Below are positions 5,070 to 5,676 of a DNA stretch of 5,676 nucleotides, one piece after another (positions within the stretch are counted from its first letter, which is position 1; every line of letters begins with the position of its first letter). The DNA lies in the NCBI GenBank assembly GCA_035359995.1, contig DAORZT010000099.1, forward strand, positions 1 to 5,676, read 5' to 3'. This DNA is from JAKPCT01 sp029553165 (GTDB lineage: Bacteria > Bacillota > UBA4882 > UBA8346). A program made the translations under genes and the position numbers. The notes below the pieces were generated by a model. It was not told where the DNA came from and searched no databases. It was given only the letters and a program-made list of their open reading frames with translations.

Positions 5070-5676
5070 GTGAAAAATCCGCAACATCATATTTCAATAC
5101 CTACATTATTGGATGTTAATGAAGGGAATCTGGCTAAGATTGGTTCGTTGGTAAAGAAAACCGGCAAGACCCATGTGGTGCTTTTTTTTGGAGATGGGAT
5201 TAAAGAATTATTCGGGATGACCGTAATTGACTCGTTGAATGATGACAACATCGAAATATTACATATCTACGAAGAGGATAACAACAGTATTGACTGTCTT
5301 TTAAATTTTGCGTTCTCGATTCCGTCCACCGCTGAAATGATTATCGGTGTTGGTGGCGGTAAAGTACTTGATATCGCTAAATATGTCAGTTTCTTAAATG
5401 ATATTCCGTTCATCAGTGTGCCAACTTCAACTTCCAATGATGGCTTTTCCAGCTCGGGTTGTTCCTTGTTTATCGAAGGGCGGCGACGGTCGGTCCCGGC
5501 AAAAATGCCATATGGAATTGTTGTCGATCTGGATGTGATCAAAAGTTCACCCGAGAAGTTAATCTATTCGGGGGTTGGTGACTTGATCTCGAAAATCACA
5601 GCGGTCTTTGATTGGGAGTTTGAAGATGCAAAGGGAGTTGCGAAGATCGATGATTTTGCAGCGATGATCGCCAAGA
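5070..5676 (+). CDS. Glycerol-1-phosphate dehydrogenase family protein (iron-containing alcohol dehydrogenase superfamily), 3' truncated
   Basis: The first 202 residues of a dehydrogenase, with no stop before the window end; family members run to about 340-400 aa. The NAD(P)-binding glycine motif is GVGGGKVLDIAKY (93-105). It is followed by VPTSTSNDGFSS (117-128) and SGVGDLISKITAVFDWE (167-183), which are typical of the archaeal EgsA / bacterial AraM glycerol-1-phosphate dehydrogenases rather than ordinary iron alcohol dehydrogenases. The Asp of the GDLIS motif (171) is, from family knowledge, a metal ligand; the metal-binding His residues would lie beyond the window. EgsA/AraM enzymes reduce dihydroxyacetone phosphate to sn-glycerol-1-phosphate; whether this one does is not shown. 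The start is GTG 5070, with GGGGTGAG at 5059-5066 as ribosome binding site; ATG at 5056 and 5068 each run into a stop at once, and an in-frame stop lies at 5046. It stands alone after a terminator. Confidence 0.88.
   Translation, partial: MKNPQHHISIPTLLDVNEGNLAKIGSLVKKTGKTHVVLFFGDGIKELFGMTVIDSLNDDNIEILHIYEEDNNSIDCLLNFAFSIPSTAEMIIGVGGGKVLDIAKYVSFLNDIPFISVPTSTSNDGFSSSGCSLFIEGRRRSVPAKMPYGIVVDLDVIKSSPEKLIYSGVGDLISKITAVFDWEFEDAKGVAKIDDFAAMIAK

Noticed and set aside
5267..5542. A 91-codon open frame on the minus strand
   Set aside because: It lies wholly within the dehydrogenase gene, whose + strand product carries clear family motifs; the reverse frame shows no protein-like features or ribosome binding site.

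Overview
The window looks like chromosomal DNA from a low-to-moderate G+C Gram-positive bacterium (Bacillota), roughly 40% G+C by eye. The pointers are strong AGGAGG/GGTGA-type Shine-Dalgarno sites, use of GTG and TTG starts, Rho-independent terminators with T-tracts, and a signal-less SleB/CwlJ-type cell wall hydrolase, a family best known from endospore formers. I cannot name a genus. All genes read on the + strand. I see no tRNA, rRNA, CRISPR array, insertion sequence or phage gene.

Region 1 (1-1210): an unrecognised 161-aa protein, then a small ORF of about 60 codons broken by a one-base frameshift (572-756), then a GNAT acetyltransferase of the YvbK type whose start overlaps the end of the broken ORF. 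Region 2 (1211-3194): a short AT-rich gap, then a compact likely operon of a Dabb (stress-responsive A/B barrel) protein, a membrane-anchored YkuE-like metallophosphoesterase and a transglutaminase-like protein with an intact Cys-His-Asp triad. It closes with a clear terminator whose stem is a perfect 20-base palindrome.

Region 3 (about 3195-5046): two coupled genes sharing an ATGA stop/start overlap. The first is a stand-alone SleB/CwlJ catalytic domain without signal peptide. The second is a 435-aa protein that starts directly in what looks like a LolA/YdcC-like fold and continues into an unrecognised C-terminal half. A bidirectional terminator follows. Region 4 (5070-5676): the first 202 codons of a glycerol-1-phosphate dehydrogenase / iron-containing alcohol dehydrogenase family protein, GTG-started and cut by the window end.

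The most interesting part is region 3. A signal-less SleB-type hydrolase recalls CwlJ of Bacillus subtilis, which is made in the mother cell and deposited on the spore with a partner protein. The coupled, signal-less LolA-like protein could be a partner of an undescribed type; this is inference. The remaining genes look like ordinary housekeeping or accessory functions. Promoter calls are weak throughout.
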